Positions 35,325-46,010 of a stretch of DNA of 64,000 nt are shown here, in pieces. The notes below the pieces were generated by a model. It worked only from the letters and a program-made list of their open reading frames with translations. It was not told the DNA's origin and searched no databases. The first letter of the stretch is position 1, and each line of letters starts with the position of its first letter. The translations under genes were made by a program, and so were the position numbers. Source of the stretch: Cristatella mucedo. Its lineage: Eukaryota; Bryozoa; Phylactolaemata; Cristatellidae. The stretch lies in contig WPIO01000097.1 of assembly GCA_009760855.2 (NCBI GenBank), forward strand, positions 64,001-128,000, given 5' to 3'.

Positions 35325-35500
35325 TTACGCGCTACGGTCAAAAAACAATCAGAATAACTTTAAACAGGTCTTAGCTGTATCGTTTCCGTATACGATGTTC
35401 GCAAGAACTTCGGTTTTCGGAAGAATTCTGCAACGAACAAGAACGTACGTTAGAGCGCTCTATGTCAGGAGGCGAGAATGGCCAGTAGCAATTCAAGAAA

Positions 35501-36016
<516 letters not shown>

Positions 36017-36126
36017 ACAAACATACACAGGGACATGAAGTAAGTCAACATCTGGTCATTCGTTCTGCGGCAACCGGCTTCAGCCAGATGATGATCCCTG
36101 GATAGACAAGGTAGGCTTACGGGAAC

Positions 36127-36278
36127 CGAGGGTCTACCGGGCTCGCTTAGGTAGCTAACCAGCGTATCACGCCCACTCAAAGTCACGAGAATCTAGTGCA
36201 GCAGATGATGCACCACTCAGCCATTCGGCAGCGGAGCTGGTGACCGGGTTCAAGTGCCAAGACCGGTAGACCCTCTAG
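36127..36278. repeat. Inverted repeat, 13-bp arms
   Basis: GAGGGTCTACCGG near 36127 and CCGGTAGACCCTC near 36264 are exact reverse complements about 125 bp apart. The block just inside the right arm contains GGGTTCAAGTGCC, which is box-B-like. It could be a MITE or a rearranged SINE. Confidence 0.55.
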
Positions 36279-36680
36279 ACAGACAACTCAATGGGCTCAC
36301 AATATCCACATGCCGCAGCTAGACAAAGTTTCTTGCAAATTGACAGTGCTAGGCAGTGCAAACAATTTCACCGAATGCATTCAAAATAAGCATAGACAAG
36401 AAGAAAATACCATCGGCACCTTATAGATGACCATGATGTTTCCAATACTATCAGAGGGCCATGTAGCAGGGTCGCTGTAATCCTACTCCGGTTCAACTTG
36501 TTGCAAGACTTGAACTGTATTGTCTTGATTGCCACTTATCTCTGTCTGATTTTTGTCTTCTTTCCGAAGCACTACTGAAGTTTATTCACATTACTTTATG
36601 TAAGCTGACGCTCTAACACCAAGCATATGCCGGTACATAAACGACGAAATGCAGACTTCGAGGGAGGCTTCAACACTGGT

Positions 36681-37046
36681 TTATTCCGTCAATGCTAGCA
36701 GCGATACATCACACAGCCGTTCTCCCCTCCATCCTTTTTCCCACTGCCTCCTCCTCTCCAGGTGGTGACACACCCTTATAAAACATCAACTCATTAAACC
36801 ATAATACCGTACAACCCATAAACAACAAAACCATTAACCAGCAATAAACCATAAAACCACACCTTGCTCATCCAGACATTTTCCCCTGCAATATAATTCG
36901 TGACTTGTCTGGCAATTCAGTAGACGAATTTTGCTTCTTTGGGTATTTTAGGAGAGAGAGAGCCTTGTTCTTTTGCTTGCTTTTTGGCCTTTTCAGCCCT
37001 TCTCTGACGGTTTTGAGCCCCTAACCGTTTCTTATAATCCACAACT
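36681..37046 (-). CDS. Probable terminal exon of an unidentified gene (coding part 36917-37046)
   Basis: On the minus strand an excellent acceptor (TTATTACTTTTTACAG) precedes an exon whose first base completes a codon. It then reads VVDYKKRLGAQNRQRRAEKA, KKQAKEQGSLSPKIPKEAKF and VY before TGA (36917-36919). The product end is highly basic, helical and Lys/Arg/Gln-rich, as in nuclear, nucleolar or ribosome-associated proteins, but I do not recognise the family. An AATAAA on the minus strand (36681-36686) lies about 230 bp after the stop. A possible preceding exon ends at about 37373 with the strong donor GTAAGTCTC in matching phase 2 (short product ending GPEVQVHE), but its upstream boundary is weak. 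The CpG-rich block at 41.4-42.9 kb could be its promoter. Confidence 0.5.
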
Positions 37047-38444
37047 CTGTAAAAAGTAATAACATTTATAGTTTGTATAATGCTCATGTACTGTAGCACT
37101 ACGTGTAGAATGACAACCAGCAACTATTATTGGCAATTACAGCTACCTCCCTCCTGAAGTCATCCAGCCATCAGCTGCAGACCGAGGCTACAAACGGAGA
37201 AGTTTCGGCCCGACTAACTGCAGTACTCCTCACCTCGGCCAGGCCAGCAGCCTGATCGAACCCTCTGCCCTAGACGACAGCTGTGTGTCTGTTGTGCAGA
37301 TAAGTAGACTGTAGAGTAGCAGAATAAGAACGAGCAGCGGCCAACAGGAAAAGCAAGCGGCAGAGACTTACGATTCGTGCACCTGCACCTCAGGTCCATG
37401 GATTACTAAGGAGGGACCCTACTGTGGGCGCTCGTATATGGGCCTGAGTTACCTAATCTTCAACAAAAGGCCTCTGAATCTCAACTCAACATTGAAGCTG
37501 CAATTAGAGGCATTTGATCTGAGGTTTCCCATTCGGTTTTGAGGACTACAGTACCCAGAGGCCTTTGAAGCAAGGAACTCTCTAGCACCAGATGAATTCT
37601 CTAGGAGCCCTTGAGGATAGAAAACCTAAAGAGGATACATCCTGAACAACATTTATTCTGTCATCGTGAGTGTCGATATGTCTTTTGTAGGCTCAATGAA
37701 GTAGAGTTTTACTTTAATAGGACTTGCCACAGGCTAATCTGTACAGATGCATGGCTGCTTGGTAATTATTAACTCATGATCATATCAGTTCTCCGGTAGA
37801 GACCGATGCAGCCCCATACCACTGCATACGGCAGCAACTTTATATCGAAATGTGGCATAAGCATCTCACTAATCCATACTTCAGGTCATATTTTGTAGTT
37901 TGTGATGCTGCCGGCTTTCTTTCTACTGCTGACTGGTGATTTTGATGCATTATTGTGCTATAGCATTCAATAGTTTTTGGCATGTCTTTGGTAATTGAGG
38001 CCGAAAAAGTAAGATGGTACTTTCCTGATCAACAATCAGCCAGCTGACCACTGTTGTGTCGCATCCTCCTAGGGTCTGTGTTCTGTCTCTTACGAACTCT
38101 TGTACATGACACCACTGAACAGATCTTTGAACAAACCACTTGGCAAGCTCTAGCTGTCACTTCGGACATCAGAATGGAAAATTCGTTGATTCGTTGACCT
38201 TCTGAGAGTACCCGATATCACATTCGAACTGCTTAACTTTCGAAAAGTTCTTCCTTAAGACTGCTTGCTAAGCCCATTTTCAGATCCGCAGAATAGCCAT
38301 GATTAGGAAGGCCAACCCAATTGCTGGCAGTGTGAGCCATGTGGCTAGTCCTAAGCATGAGAGATCACTGCAGCCCAGCCATGGGATTCTAGCCAATGAA
38401 CTGGCACCCAACTGCTAGTATTTATGTAACGTATAAGTCTGTAA
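37047..38444 (-). other. Likely intron or intergenic, nothing recognisable
   Basis: Apart from the candidate short exon ending near 37373, no frame, repeat or RNA gene is visible. Confidence 0.4.
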
Positions 38445-38755
38445 CTCCACAAAGCCATCAAGACTAAGTGGATGGTACGCACGAGAGTTTTCTGTAGCAC
38501 ACTCACAGCCTAAGCTACTTTTGGTACACATTTGGTAGCCAACAGACTTCATCTCAAGCTACAAAGAGAAAGTAAGAAGCATAGCTGAATCAGGAGAGTA
38601 GTTACTAGCAAAGAGTTTGCTGCCCAGGATGGCTAGAAATTATGTGCCATAGTTGGCAGCAGGATACTAGGTACTGTTGCATAAGAATTGTGGAGGTGAG
38701 TTCTACAGTCTAGGACCTTCAGAGCAGAATCTTCTGTCGCCAGTGGTCTTGATTC
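38445..38755 (+). repeat. Unclassified interspersed repeat C, copy 3
   Basis: Starts GTAACTCCACAAAGCCATCA. It contains GGTAGCCAACAGACTTCATC, GAAGCATAGCTGAATCAGGA and, distally, TCTACAGTCTAGGACCTTCA. It is the most complete copy, collinear with 8545-8835 and 13835-13978. Confidence 0.6.
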
Positions 38756-39536
38756 GGCTGCAATTTTAAAGTTAAGCTCCTTCAAATAAAGTGTGAGTTG
38801 TAATGAGCATTTCTTTGAATTGCTTTACTGGCTTGCCATTATGCAGAATACAAATTAAAAAATTAATTGTCTCTTTTTAAAATCAGAATTGTAATCCTTA
38901 CAATTTAACATAGGTCTAAAAGCTATATTTGTGCGGGCCTATTAAGGACCTTATAACTGCTTCTAACAATCAGCTTGCTCTACACTCAGGTGTCTGAAGA
39001 CTGATGCGATAAGTTCATCAATTGCTCAGGTTTTAAATTGGGGAATTTGTTGCCAGGAACTTATGCTTACGTCGATGCTATTGTCCTCTCCTGGCTCACA
39101 AGAGCTCCACTTTTATCACTTTTATCTTAGTTTCTGTCCTCCTGACTAAGCACCTAATCTTCCTCCATGATTGCCTCGTTAGCTTCCCTTGACTAAGCAG
39201 TTTCTCTCTTTTAAGGTCAGATGAAAAAGGCAGGGGTACACGCTCGGTCTCACTCACTGCTGAGGGGTTAGCTGAGAACCTGTGAGTGGTCGGTCATCGA
39301 GCAGTTAGCCGAAAAAATGCGAGCACCGGCTCACACTTGACTGCTGCAGTGGATTGTATGAGCCTTAAAGTAACAGGACGAACTTATTCCTGCATCTAGA
39401 ATCCTAGAAAGTCTCTGTACACTTTGAACTGACATTCCCTACATTGTATGGTGCCTGGCTGATCGTTCGTCTTGTCAACAGTGAATGTGGAGCTTGACTC
39501 AAATTGTTTCGAGCTAAATGCAGACACGAATAATGA
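38756..39536. other. Nothing recognisable
   Basis: No gene or repeat identified. Confidence 0.45.
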
Positions 39537-39720
39537 AAATACCAATAATAATAGTTTTTATAGCACCCTCAGGGAACTCAGTCTCTTTCAAGGCACTTCA
39601 CATCTGCTGCAAAGGAAGCACGATCGAATGGTTAGAGTAGCATGCTCAATGACAACAAGCATAACATGGTTAGAGGTGAAACGCACAGGCTGAGCATGCA
39701 AAGATGGTTACTGGCAAACT
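39537..39720 (-). mobile_element. Diverged L2-like LINE 3' UTR
   Basis: ACCAATAATAATAG, then TAGCACCCTCAGGGAACTCA and TCTCTTTCAAGGCACTTCAC, and 3' UTR motifs to about 39720. Confidence 0.75.
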
Positions 39721-39880
39721 TTGTGGCAGTACTCCATCCCCATCTGATATCCACAGAGGAATAACTGGCGCTAACAAGAGGTCGGCGATGCAAACAAGTA
39801 GAGCAAACACAGTAAGAACTCTCTCCAACTTGGTTTAAAAAAGAGGTATGCACAAGCGCTTCTTTTGGATTCTGAGGTTA

Positions 39881-40140
39881 GTAATAATAATAATAACACT
39901 AATGCACTTGATAAAGCGCCCTCAGAGAATTTAATCTCTCTAGGCGCTTTACATTTGCTGCAAATGGAAATGCAATTGAACGGTGAGTAAAATCATGCTT
40001 GATAAACAAACAAAACGAATAACATGGTTAGGGGTGACATGCACAGGGTCAGCATGCAAATGTGGTTAGTGGCAGCATGCACAGTGTAAGCACACATAAG
40101 TACATGAAAGACGAATCACAGGGACCCACTAAATGCTGTC
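39881..40140 (-). mobile_element. L2-like LINE, 3' UTR-only copy
   Basis: TAATAATAATAATAAC tail, GCACTTGATAAAGCGCCCTC and the 3' UTR to CCCACTAAATGCTGTC, where it is 5'-truncated inside the last codons of the ORF. Confidence 0.9.
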
Positions 40141-40517
40141 TAGCGACCATGCCTTTACTGGTGCTACGATCGTCGTTGGTTCTAGGAATTCTTTCTTGTC
40201 TCTGCATATCAGGAATGTTGCAGCCTGATTAGTTTACCCCCTTTTGTGAATATCTTTGATGATAATAATAATAACAGAGTGCACCTCGGTAGAAAACAAG
40301 TGGGTTCGTGACGCCATGGCAGTGCCTGAGAGCAAGCTAAAGACACAATATCGATCTGATCTGTACTGATCGTTAGCAGCGACACTTATAATGCGCCGAC
40401 TGCGATGTGGTGATCAGTCATCATCGTTGGTAAGTGTTGTAGGCTCAGCCGGTACTCACACGCCAGTAGCATTCCCTGCTGTCGACCGAGATATCAGTTT
40501 GATTGACCTCTCGAGGC

Positions 40518-40626
40518 ATATATATAATATATATATATATAATAGCATATATATATATATATATATCACATGTCATATATCACAATATAATATCAAAACA
40601 TATCATAATATCATATCATATATATC

Positions 40627-40658
<32 letters not shown>

Positions 40659-40712
40659 ATTCATTTGCATAGCACCTTAAGAGAACATAATCGCTATTCA
40701 GGCACTGTACAA
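40518..40712. repeat. AT-rich cryptic repeat joined to a LINE tail
   Basis: Imperfect TA and ATATC repeats (40518-40665), then a reversed tail (CATTTGCATAGCACCTTAAG, ATTCAGGCACTGTAC). The tract probably grew from the A/T-rich tail. Confidence 0.75.
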
Positions 40713-41379
40713 GTGGAATTCGGTCTCGGAGTTCTATTGAAAGCGCCTGGAAATAGTGAAGTTTTTACCAAAGCGCCTTATGGGGTTTCAAATTATAAAC
40801 GCGTATCCCCACAGCAGTCATAGTTATGACCATGAAACGCAGACCCCATGGATTGTATTATGAACTACGTATATTTTAATCTTAAGTTCCACATTTGATA
40901 AGTTACCATTTTAGAGTGGTAAATTTGCCGGTGGTGTTCGCTTATACTATAGTTGGCGGCAGTGCATTACAGAAAACAGAAGTTCTCAAGTAATTGTTTG
41001 GATTGTTTATTCATGTGTCGGAGATATCAATTGATAATATTTTCAACTATCCCCTTCCTTCCTGTGTGAATTGGAAGCTGCTTGTGCGATTTATGCTTGC
41101 CGAGTTCCGAAGCGCTAGTTCCGGAGCGCTAGTTCCATCAGCATCGGTGATTCGGCTGCAGTATACTGTTACCGACAGGTTGAGAGGCGTAGTCTAGAGC
41201 CCTTAAACAGGTTTAGAAAACCAGCGACAACGGTTCCCTTTACCTACATAGTCTAGTGACTACTGTAGAAGTATGCTGCAACCGAACGCAAATTCAGTAA
41301 GCAACCGCTGCGAAAACAATCGGTGTTGCGGGTCGAAAAGCAACGAAAGTTGCACACTTGTAACCTCTTATTTTCTTTT

Positions 41380-42900
41380 TACCGCAGAGAATTTAAGCGC
41401 ATAATATGCACAACCCAAGCAGCTAGGCGCAGGGGATCTCCAAACAAGCCGATGGCAGAACTTTGAGTTGAGCCCGATGCTAGGCGACGGCGGGAACGCC
41501 CCCAAATGCTGACTGTCCGCAAGCACAATTATTGGGCCAGGGCAGAGCTCGACCTTGCCCCGGTGCAGCTGTGGTAGCCGCTGAGCTCTGCCGAGTATTC
41601 TGGTTATAGTAATTTCTACCAACGCATGAGCCTAGTTCAGCCTCGGCGATTAATCGCTGAATGCTGCCCTGAGAGGAGGGAAACCGCGAGCTAGGCTTGG
41701 GACGACCGCGGGGAGCCAACTCGGAACAGAGGAACACCCAAGTTCACCTCGAGTTGTGTATGCACGGTAGGTAATAGCCGATCATACGCGGCCGATGTAT
41801 TCCAAGTGCATTTTAAGGTTAGTGCTACCTCAAAATCCGCGGGACGCGCCGTCGGTCGACGCCCAGAAGGCGGGGACGGTTGCTAGGGAGATCGGGATGA
41901 AGGTCGATTTACTCTCCCAGCCGCTACTGAACCCCTTCAGTGGGACACCGCTGTCTTCGCACGATATCTTTTTTGAAAATTTTAATGTAATCCGCCTTCA
42001 TATGGTTTTCCTTGGAAACTGGCGTGGTCGAACCTGACGCCGGTACCGCGCAATAATATACCTCCACCAGACTGGCCGTGTGATCTGGTCACATCCCGTT
42101 GGTCGGCTGGCCTGCGCTTATCTGCGCCAGTTTTATGCGGAAACGGCTTTGCGGTGCGGTAGGGAAGCTCTTCACCGCCGATAGTCGCAACCGGTCTAGA
42201 TTGTTAAACAGGACCGAGTTTGGTTTTCGACGAAAGAGTTTGCGGGATTGGATACAAACGCCTACTCTCAAATACATCTGTCGCTAAGCCGAGCCGGGTG
42301 AGCTTTATTCTGCATATGGTGGCAGCCATTTTCATCACGTGTGTAAGCCGCACTGTGCTAGCGGCTCTTCTGTGGACATTTTGTCTCCCGTGTCATTTTC
42401 TGAGTAAGAATTTATGCTGAGTGCCGCGCACGCTAGTTGTCTTTTCTAAGCTCTTTCTTAGCCACAAGCCAGGCAACGGCTTGTCCCGCTGCTCTTCCCT
42501 CGCTGCTGGTCCTCTTTGCGAAGAACGTCGTCGCAATCCATTATCGGTATTTCGCATTTGGTTTCATATCCCAGCGATCAATTTCCGTAGGCGTGCGCGG
42601 CGCGTGCCCAATTTACTGCTGCTGCGATATTGGCTCAGTCTTCGTAGGCGCATTTCAACTGCGTTTGTCCGTCGCCGCAGTCGTCGCTTGGCTCACGACT
42701 TTATACGCTCAGCCTACTAATATCGGTGCTCGGATAGTTGCTCTTTGAGCTGCTCGGTCGGCGCGCGCACGCGTATGCAACGGTTAGCCCAGCTATTCAG
42801 CTAGCCATGGCCATGATGGGCATGTTATCTTCCGTGGCCGCGCCTACTGCGAAGCTGCCATATATGGTATTTGACCTAATTGCCTGCCCATACCCCAGCT
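41380..42900. promoter_or_regulatory. CpG-rich block, probable promoter
   Basis: GC content and CpG frequency rise sharply compared with the flanks (for example CGCGCCGTCGGTCGACGCCC, CGGCGCGCGCACGCG). No repeat family is recognised inside it. It ends about 100 bp before the LARP4-like start exon and lies 4.4 kb from the minus-strand terminal exon. The ORFs within it show no domain, so an untranslated first exon is expected here, but its exact ends cannot be set. Confidence 0.5.
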
Positions 42901-42933
42901 CGGTCTGGTGACCCGCCCCTGCTTGCGTTTGCT

Positions 42934-42952
42934 GGGTGGGGGGTTGGGTGGG
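42934..42952 (+). promoter_or_regulatory. G-quadruplex motif
   Basis: Five G3-or-longer tracts separated by one or two bases within 19 bp, on the coding strand. It is 42 bp before the acceptor of the start exon. Confidence 0.7.
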
Positions 42953-42994
42953 TTCCAAATTTCTTTTCCTTTACGCAACCACCTCTTGTTGCAG

Positions 42995-43064
42995 GATCAC
43001 TCTGGACCGACAAGAGCAGTTGTAGCAGCCGGCGAAATAAGACATGAAACTAAACAGTGACACT
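42995..43064 (+). CDS. LARP4-like: LARP4-like gene, exon with start codon (coding 43044-43064)
   Basis: A pyrimidine-rich tract and CTTGTTGCAG precede the exon, and ACT|GTAAGT ends it, which is a near-perfect donor. All three frames entering the exon from upstream hit stops, including an in-frame TAA six bases before ATG, so ATG at 43044 (context GACATGA) is the natural start. It encodes only MKLNSDT and ends in phase 0, matching the phase-0 start of the exon at 56912. The first 49 bases are 5' UTR. Human LARP4 has a short N-terminal exon and a PAM2-like motif near here. No clear PAM2 motif is visible in this product. The assignment depends on splicing over 13.8 kb and is inferred. Confidence 0.55.
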
Positions 43065-43907
43065 GTAAGTCGACGTGCTCATTCCTCTTATCATTAATTC
43101 GTCGGTTCCCGGCGTCCGGGCTCTGCTCGAGCATGCCCAGTACCGTCTTGCTCCCAGCACCTGCGGAGCTTTTGCTTGTGCTCCTTTGTGAAGTCCTGCT
43201 TCGTTTGTAAAACTGCTGCCGAAATGCCACTGCCTTCCGGGTCTGTGGCAAGCATTGCCTGCAGAGCTGTTGCCTTTTCGCCTTCTCGTCGGTTCTGCTT
43301 CCGTTTGTTGAACTGTGTCCTTGATACATGGCGCAACAATAGCCTCCCCGTCCCTTCGGCACCCGTGTTGCCTGCGTCCAACATTCTTGGCATCCGTGCC
43401 GTGAGAAGTCAGAAGCCGTGTGCTGAATCCTGGTGGCTTTCGTCCGACCTTGGTGCTGCCTCCCTGATAGTGATGCCGATTCCATGGCAGTGATGCTGCC
43501 TAGCTGGCTGATGCGTGCTAGACAAGTTTTCGAATGGTGCAGGCTCGGTGGCTGTGTGGGCTGGCGATGAGCTTGTGTTAGGGCTTTCTGCAAGACACGT
43601 TAAACCGAAACCAGCTGTAATGTGTGGGTGGGGCCACTTTGCCTAGTAGATGGTTCTGTTCTGGCAGGGGGTGGGAGGAGGGGTGAGGATGCTATCGACT
43701 GTCTGTCTGCGTTTGCAGAGCCAGCTGTCGGTGCATGCCTGAAGATGCTGGTTAGCGGAGCCGCTGTCATCTAACTCTAGAAGCCGAAGGCGGCTGAGCC
43801 TTGCAACGTCGATGCCACTGGCGACTGCTCATGCCGGCTTTGCCAGCAAATGCCGTAGCTAGCTAGCTAGCAGATGCAGTAATAGCAGTGTGTCTATTCT
43901 AGCTAAT

Positions 43908-44440
43908 AAGAATAATAATAATGTTAAGCATTTGTTTAGTGCCCTTGTACTGTAAGTTAACAAGGTTAATATGGTTTGTGATATCTTGCACTGTGGCAGC
44001 GTGTGCAACAGTAATACATTCGTATGTCGCCCTAAGAGAACTGAATCTCTTTCTGGGCACTTCACAGATGCAGTAAAGTAAGGATGATCAAATGTTGTTG
44101 GTAGTATTCGCAATGTCATCAAGCATGACACTGTAAGGTGTGGTATATGCAGGGTCAACTTTTAAATAGGGCTAGTAGCAGCAGGCACAGTTTTAGCATG
44201 TATAAGAACAAATCACAAGAACCCACTTAATGCTGTAATAAGATCTGTAATAAGCAGGTATGTTTTAAGCTTCTTTTTAAATGCCATGTCAAGTGATGTG
44301 ACGTCAGTCGGGATTATGGCTTTGGGAGCGTATGAACTAAAAGCATGGTCGTCAAAGGGCTTGAGGTTGATCAGAGGCTCTGCTAAACGACTTGAGTCAG
44401 AAGAGCAGGTGGTCCGATGCCTGGTCTGATTGGGAAGTAG
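43908..44440 (-). mobile_element. Diverged L2-like LINE 3' end
   Basis: AATAATAATAATG, then CTAAGAGAACTGAATCTCTT and TCTGGGCACTTCACAGATGC, 3' UTR and a C-terminal coding remnant (TTTGGGAGCGTATGAACT, reversed AYAPK). It shares GACTTGAGTCAGAAGAG with 27575-27990. Confidence 0.72.
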
Positions 44441-45242
44441 CTGTAATTGTCTGTGAGGGTGGCGTTGCTTTTCATATTGCTCACTGGCAGCTTAGTAGTT
44501 ATAAGACAGGAAGTCTCCTGTGCCGGCAGCTCGCAAAGTCTATCTTTCCTATCATGCCCAGCTTTCTGTAACAGATCCGATCTAAAGGGGACCCGGCTGC
44601 CCTGATCTGAAGCCGAATGGACTGCCTTATCCTTCTTGCTGGCTGCCCAGGTGCCTCCCCAGCCAGCAGTCTCAGGTCGAACGGCTTTTTTTTTATCTCA
44701 TCACAGTGGCTGATATGCCAGCCCAGCTTTTGATAGCCCCAGGCTAGCTCAGAGCATTAACGAGTTAGCTCGTTCACAGCCCGATATGTACTTCATCGTA
44801 GTTGGAACCCCGGAGGTTTGTGAAAGGCTGGCTCGGTGCTGCATGGAGGTTTGCTTAAACTGCTCCCCGTTACCTCATTGAGCTCAACGACATGAGGAGC
44901 CCTTAGCGATTCGGTACAATCTGTAAAATGGGTTACAGTTTTAGTTTCAGAACACACGACTGAAGTAGAATACGGTATCTGGCTCAAGACCTAGCGGTGG
45001 CATTTGAAGGCAATCACTACCATGTCCCTCATTATGTGCTTGTGACTTCCTAACTGGAGTACAGTTTACAAATTGAGCTTTATCTCCTGAGACGGTAGAC
45101 TTCGACCTAAATTTTAAAACTAGTTTCTTTCGTCCTGATTAGTAGCTATTCGATTGTTAGTTTTTTAGGCTACTATTCCAGTCGCACATGAGTATGCGTC
45201 GGCAACCCTAGTTGGCTTGCTTTTAGGCGCACTTAAAGTGCT

Positions 45243-45395
45243 TAAAATAAAATACTAGCTGATTTAACAGCCTCTTTGGTATAACGGTAGAAGAGCCTTG
45301 AAGGCCATCAACCTGCCGCTTGCAATGGCAATAAAGAATCAGCCGCCGAAGGATGTGAACCCACGGCAAGGTCGTGAAAAGCAGCCACCTTAGAT
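45243..45395 (-). mobile_element. tRNA-derived SINE family A, - strand
   Basis: Read on the minus strand: GGTGGCTGCTTTTCACGACC, a degraded box B (GGGTTCACATCC), ATTGCCATTGCAAGCGG, GGCTCTTCTACC and AAAGAGGCTGTTAAATCAGC. It is collinear with 63630-63800, including the AAATCAGCTTGTATTTTA end. Confidence 0.85.
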
Positions 45396-46010
45396 CGTTG
45401 GCTTTCTCATTGGACGGTAGTATTGGGTAGTGCTTTGAAAGCTCCCAGGCGGCCTGCCGGGCTGGCAGCGTTGTTATTCAGGAGCACGATAGTGGGTTTA
45501 TGCCTTTGTTCGATGCTTGGAGGGTCAAGCAGATGCATCAGCATGTAGGTCTGACCTCTGCCTCGGGCCGGCTTCTGTGGCAGAAGGCAACAATAGAATG
45601 GTAGTGGACTCCAGCAGGCAGCCCTCGAGTGAGAAGCTGCTTGCTGTTGCATGCACGATGCAGTTGTAGCATGTAGAGTGAGTGAACTAGTGCAAGCGGT
45701 GTTGCTCATTTTTTATGCTGAAAATTATGAAATCCGCAGAAATGAATAGAACAAGCTTCTTCTGTTGTTTATGGAAGTTTACTCACGAGTAGTAGTTGCC
45801 GGTGAAGTTTGATGAGAAATACAGCAGCTTTGATTGAGCCCTGTCTACAGTGCAGCTGGCTTGTATAAAAAGGCTTCCGTGCTCGTATTTGCTCACCAGT
45901 TCCTGCTGCTGCTTCCTTTATTGTTCGTTGAGGGTGCATCATAGCAGTAGGGGTTGCTGATTGCTTAAGCTGTGCGACCTGTTTTAAGAATTCAATGCCT
46001 GGTTGCCAAA

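Larger units (their letters stand above)
31881..35500 (-). mobile_element. L2-like LINE, near full-length young copy
   Basis: The minus-strand element holds, 5' to 3', a GC-rich 5' region, an AP-type endonuclease, a linker, reverse transcriptase, a C-terminal region, a 3' UTR with repeated GCATGCTGAC motifs, GTAAAGCGCCTAGAAAGAGA and an (ATT)n tail (31881-31900). Only two in-frame TAG codons (34125-34127 and just after 32658) interrupt an otherwise open frame from 35324 to the TGA at about 32116. The 5' boundary is approximate because no target duplication was found. The layout and the ETWL, GDFN and YADD motifs place it in the L2/CR1 group. It is the best reference copy of the family here. 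Confidence 0.93.

Noticed and set aside
41368-41737. Minus-strand ORFs in the CpG block as first exon of the minus gene
   Set aside because: A GTAAAA donor-like site exists, but there is no domain, no phase test and no linking exon.
42808-42867. ATGGCCATGATGG frame as the LARP4-like start
   Set aside because: Spliced in any phase into 42995-43064 it meets a stop; at best it is an upstream ORF.
42997-43593. 199-codon minus-strand ORF over the start exon
   Set aside because: Composition follows GC-rich antisense DNA, there is no domain, and it opposes well-supported plus-strand splice sites.
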